Below, in pieces: positions 4,736-5,679 of a DNA stretch of 5,679 nt (position 1 is its first letter; each line of letters begins with the position of its first letter). The stretch spans positions 1 through 5,679 of the forward strand of contig DPSB01000152.1 of the NCBI GenBank assembly GCA_003537495.1, given 5' to 3'. The position numbers and the translations under genes are program-made. The notes under the pieces were generated by a model. It searched no databases. It saw only the letters and a list, made by a program, of their open reading frames with translations, and was not told where the DNA came from. This DNA comes from Cytophagales bacterium (GTDB taxonomy: Bacteria; Bacteroidota; Bacteroidia; Cytophagales; Cyclobacteriaceae).

Positions 4736-5679
4736 ATGAATACGAATTATACAACCGCTGCAGAAGCCATAAAACTTATCCAATCGGGCGACCGTGTATT
4801 TATCCACGGAAGTGCGGCTACACCACAACTATTGCTGAAAGCATTGGCTGAAAATTCGGAGCACCTGCGCCAGGTGGAGTTAACCGCTGTAAGCACACTC
4901 GGCCAATTGGATATAGCCAAACCTGAATTTAAAGACCGATTTTATTTCAATTCGCTTTTTGTTTCGGAGAATATTCGTGCCTGTGTGAATGGCGATAATG
5001 GCGAATACATTCCGATTTTCTTAAGTGAGATTTCGCGCCTGTTCGAGAAAGGAATTTTAACGATTGACGTGGCCTTGATTCACGTTTCGCCACCCGATAA
5101 ACATGGGTTTTGTTCGTTGGGCACTTCCGTGGATGTAGCAAAATCGGCTGTAAAGCATGCTAAAAAAATTATTGCGCAGGTAAATCCCAATATGCCGCGC
5201 ACGCATGGCGATGGATTTATTCACGTAAGTAAACTGGATGCCATGGTGGAGGCACACGATACATTACCACAAGTAAACTATGGTGCCCGCATTTCTGAAT
5301 CAGATCGGATTATAGGCCAGAAAGTAGCCGAGTTGGTGGAAGATCGTAGCACGTTGCAAATGGGTATTGGGGCAATTCCCGATGCGGTGTTGCAATCGCT
5401 GGGGCATTGCAAAGATTTAGGGGTGCATACCGAAATGTTTTCGGATGGTGTAATTGATCTCGTAAAGCAAGGTGTGATTACCAATGCATACAAGAAAAAA
5501 CATCGGGGTAAAGTGGTTTCCGCTTTCGCGATTGGTACCGATAAGTTGTATCATTTTATTGACGATAACCCCGGCTTTGGTTTTCTGGAAGCGGATTATG
5601 TAAATGATACGCGCGTAATCCGGGCTAACCCAAAAGTAGTTGCGATTAATAGCGCGATTGAAATTGATTTAACGGGTCA
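4736..5679 (+). CDS. Acetyl-CoA hydrolase/CoA-transferase family protein (partial, C-terminus cut by window edge)
   Basis: The first 314 residues of a family I CoA-transferase-like enzyme; the family is usually about 430 residues, so roughly a quarter is missing. It begins with the ATG at 4736, preceded by a weak purine-rich stretch (AGAAAGA). Visible motifs are GDRVFIHGSAATP (18-30, the N-terminal strand-loop of the first domain), HVSPPDKHGFCSLG (116-129), GARIS, LQMGIGAIPDAV (207-218, the CoA-binding GxGxIP loop) and HTEMFSDGV, in which E233 is the expected catalytic glutamate forming the glutamyl-CoA thioester. The enzyme should exchange CoA between acetyl-CoA and a carboxylate, or hydrolyse the thioester, in the cytoplasm. 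The 4-hydroxybutyrate CoA-transferase/Cat subgroup is the closest by motif, but the acceptor acid (acetate, succinate, butyrate, 4-hydroxybutyrate) cannot be told from this part. Read from the sequence directly; the frame is open to the window end. Confidence 0.93.
   Translation, partial: MNTNYTTAAEAIKLIQSGDRVFIHGSAATPQLLLKALAENSEHLRQVELTAVSTLGQLDIAKPEFKDRFYFNSLFVSENIRACVNGDNGEYIPIFLSEISRLFEKGILTIDVALIHVSPPDKHGFCSLGTSVDVAKSAVKHAKKIIAQVNPNMPRTHGDGFIHVSKLDAMVEAHDTLPQVNYGARISESDRIIGQKVAELVEDRSTLQMGIGAIPDAVLQSLGHCKDLGVHTEMFSDGVIDLVKQGVITNAYKKKHRGKVVSAFAIGTDKLYHFIDDNPGFGFLEADYVNDTRVIRANPKVVAINSAIEIDLTG

Noticed and set aside
4947..5493. Three minus-strand open frames of 64-71 codons
   Set aside because: All are antisense to the CoA-transferase gene, whose plus frame is open from 4736 to the window end with catalytic motifs.
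1..5679. CRISPR array, transposon ends, tRNA, rRNA, toxin-antitoxin or defence system
   Set aside because: No regularly spaced repeats of suitable length, no transposase, no tRNA-like cloverleaf and no defence-gene motifs are seen on either strand.

Overview
The window looks like chromosomal DNA of a Bacteroidota bacterium, probably of the Cytophagales/Chitinophagales type. The grounds are a DUF1573 protein with the SCGCTTP motif, a Rossmann/DUF2520 protein, an RprX/RprY-like two-component pair, SusC-type TonB-plug sequence motifs, weak or absent Shine-Dalgarno sites, and upstream boxes resembling the Bacteroidota TTG / TAnnTTTG promoter. Genus cannot be read from it.

Layout. Positions 1-1922 (minus strand) hold a sensor histidine kinase followed 4 bp later by its OmpR-type response regulator, whose last few residues lie beyond the left edge. 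A divergent intergenic region (1923-2074) carries four TTAACA repeats. It separates this operon from a plus-strand gene for a secreted DUF1573 protein (2075-2506), which ends in a strong intrinsic terminator with a GAAA tetraloop (2527-2555). Only 21 bp further on, a small predicted outer-membrane beta-barrel protein starts (2577-3212). It converges on a minus-strand gene (3237-3674) for a secreted 145-residue protein made almost entirely of two short TonB-plug-like repeats. Upstream of that, also on the minus strand, is a Rossmann/DUF2520 protein (3699-4490). A 245-bp AT-rich intergenic region leads to a plus-strand acetyl-CoA hydrolase/CoA-transferase family gene (4736 onward), cut by the right edge.

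How the parts may work together. The kinase and regulator form one envelope-sensing unit. The phased TTAACA repeats between that unit and DUF1573 are a plausible binding site for the regulator (inference). The two middle genes (2577-3674) are visibly poorer in G+C than their neighbours and both encode exported proteins. DUF2520 and the CoA-transferase are housekeeping-type metabolic genes with no evident tie to the rest.

Overall this is mostly ordinary genome. The items most worth a second look are the two-repeat plug protein, the TTAACA array, and the very tight spacing of -7-like boxes and start codons. I see no CRISPR array, transposon, tRNA, rRNA or phage gene.
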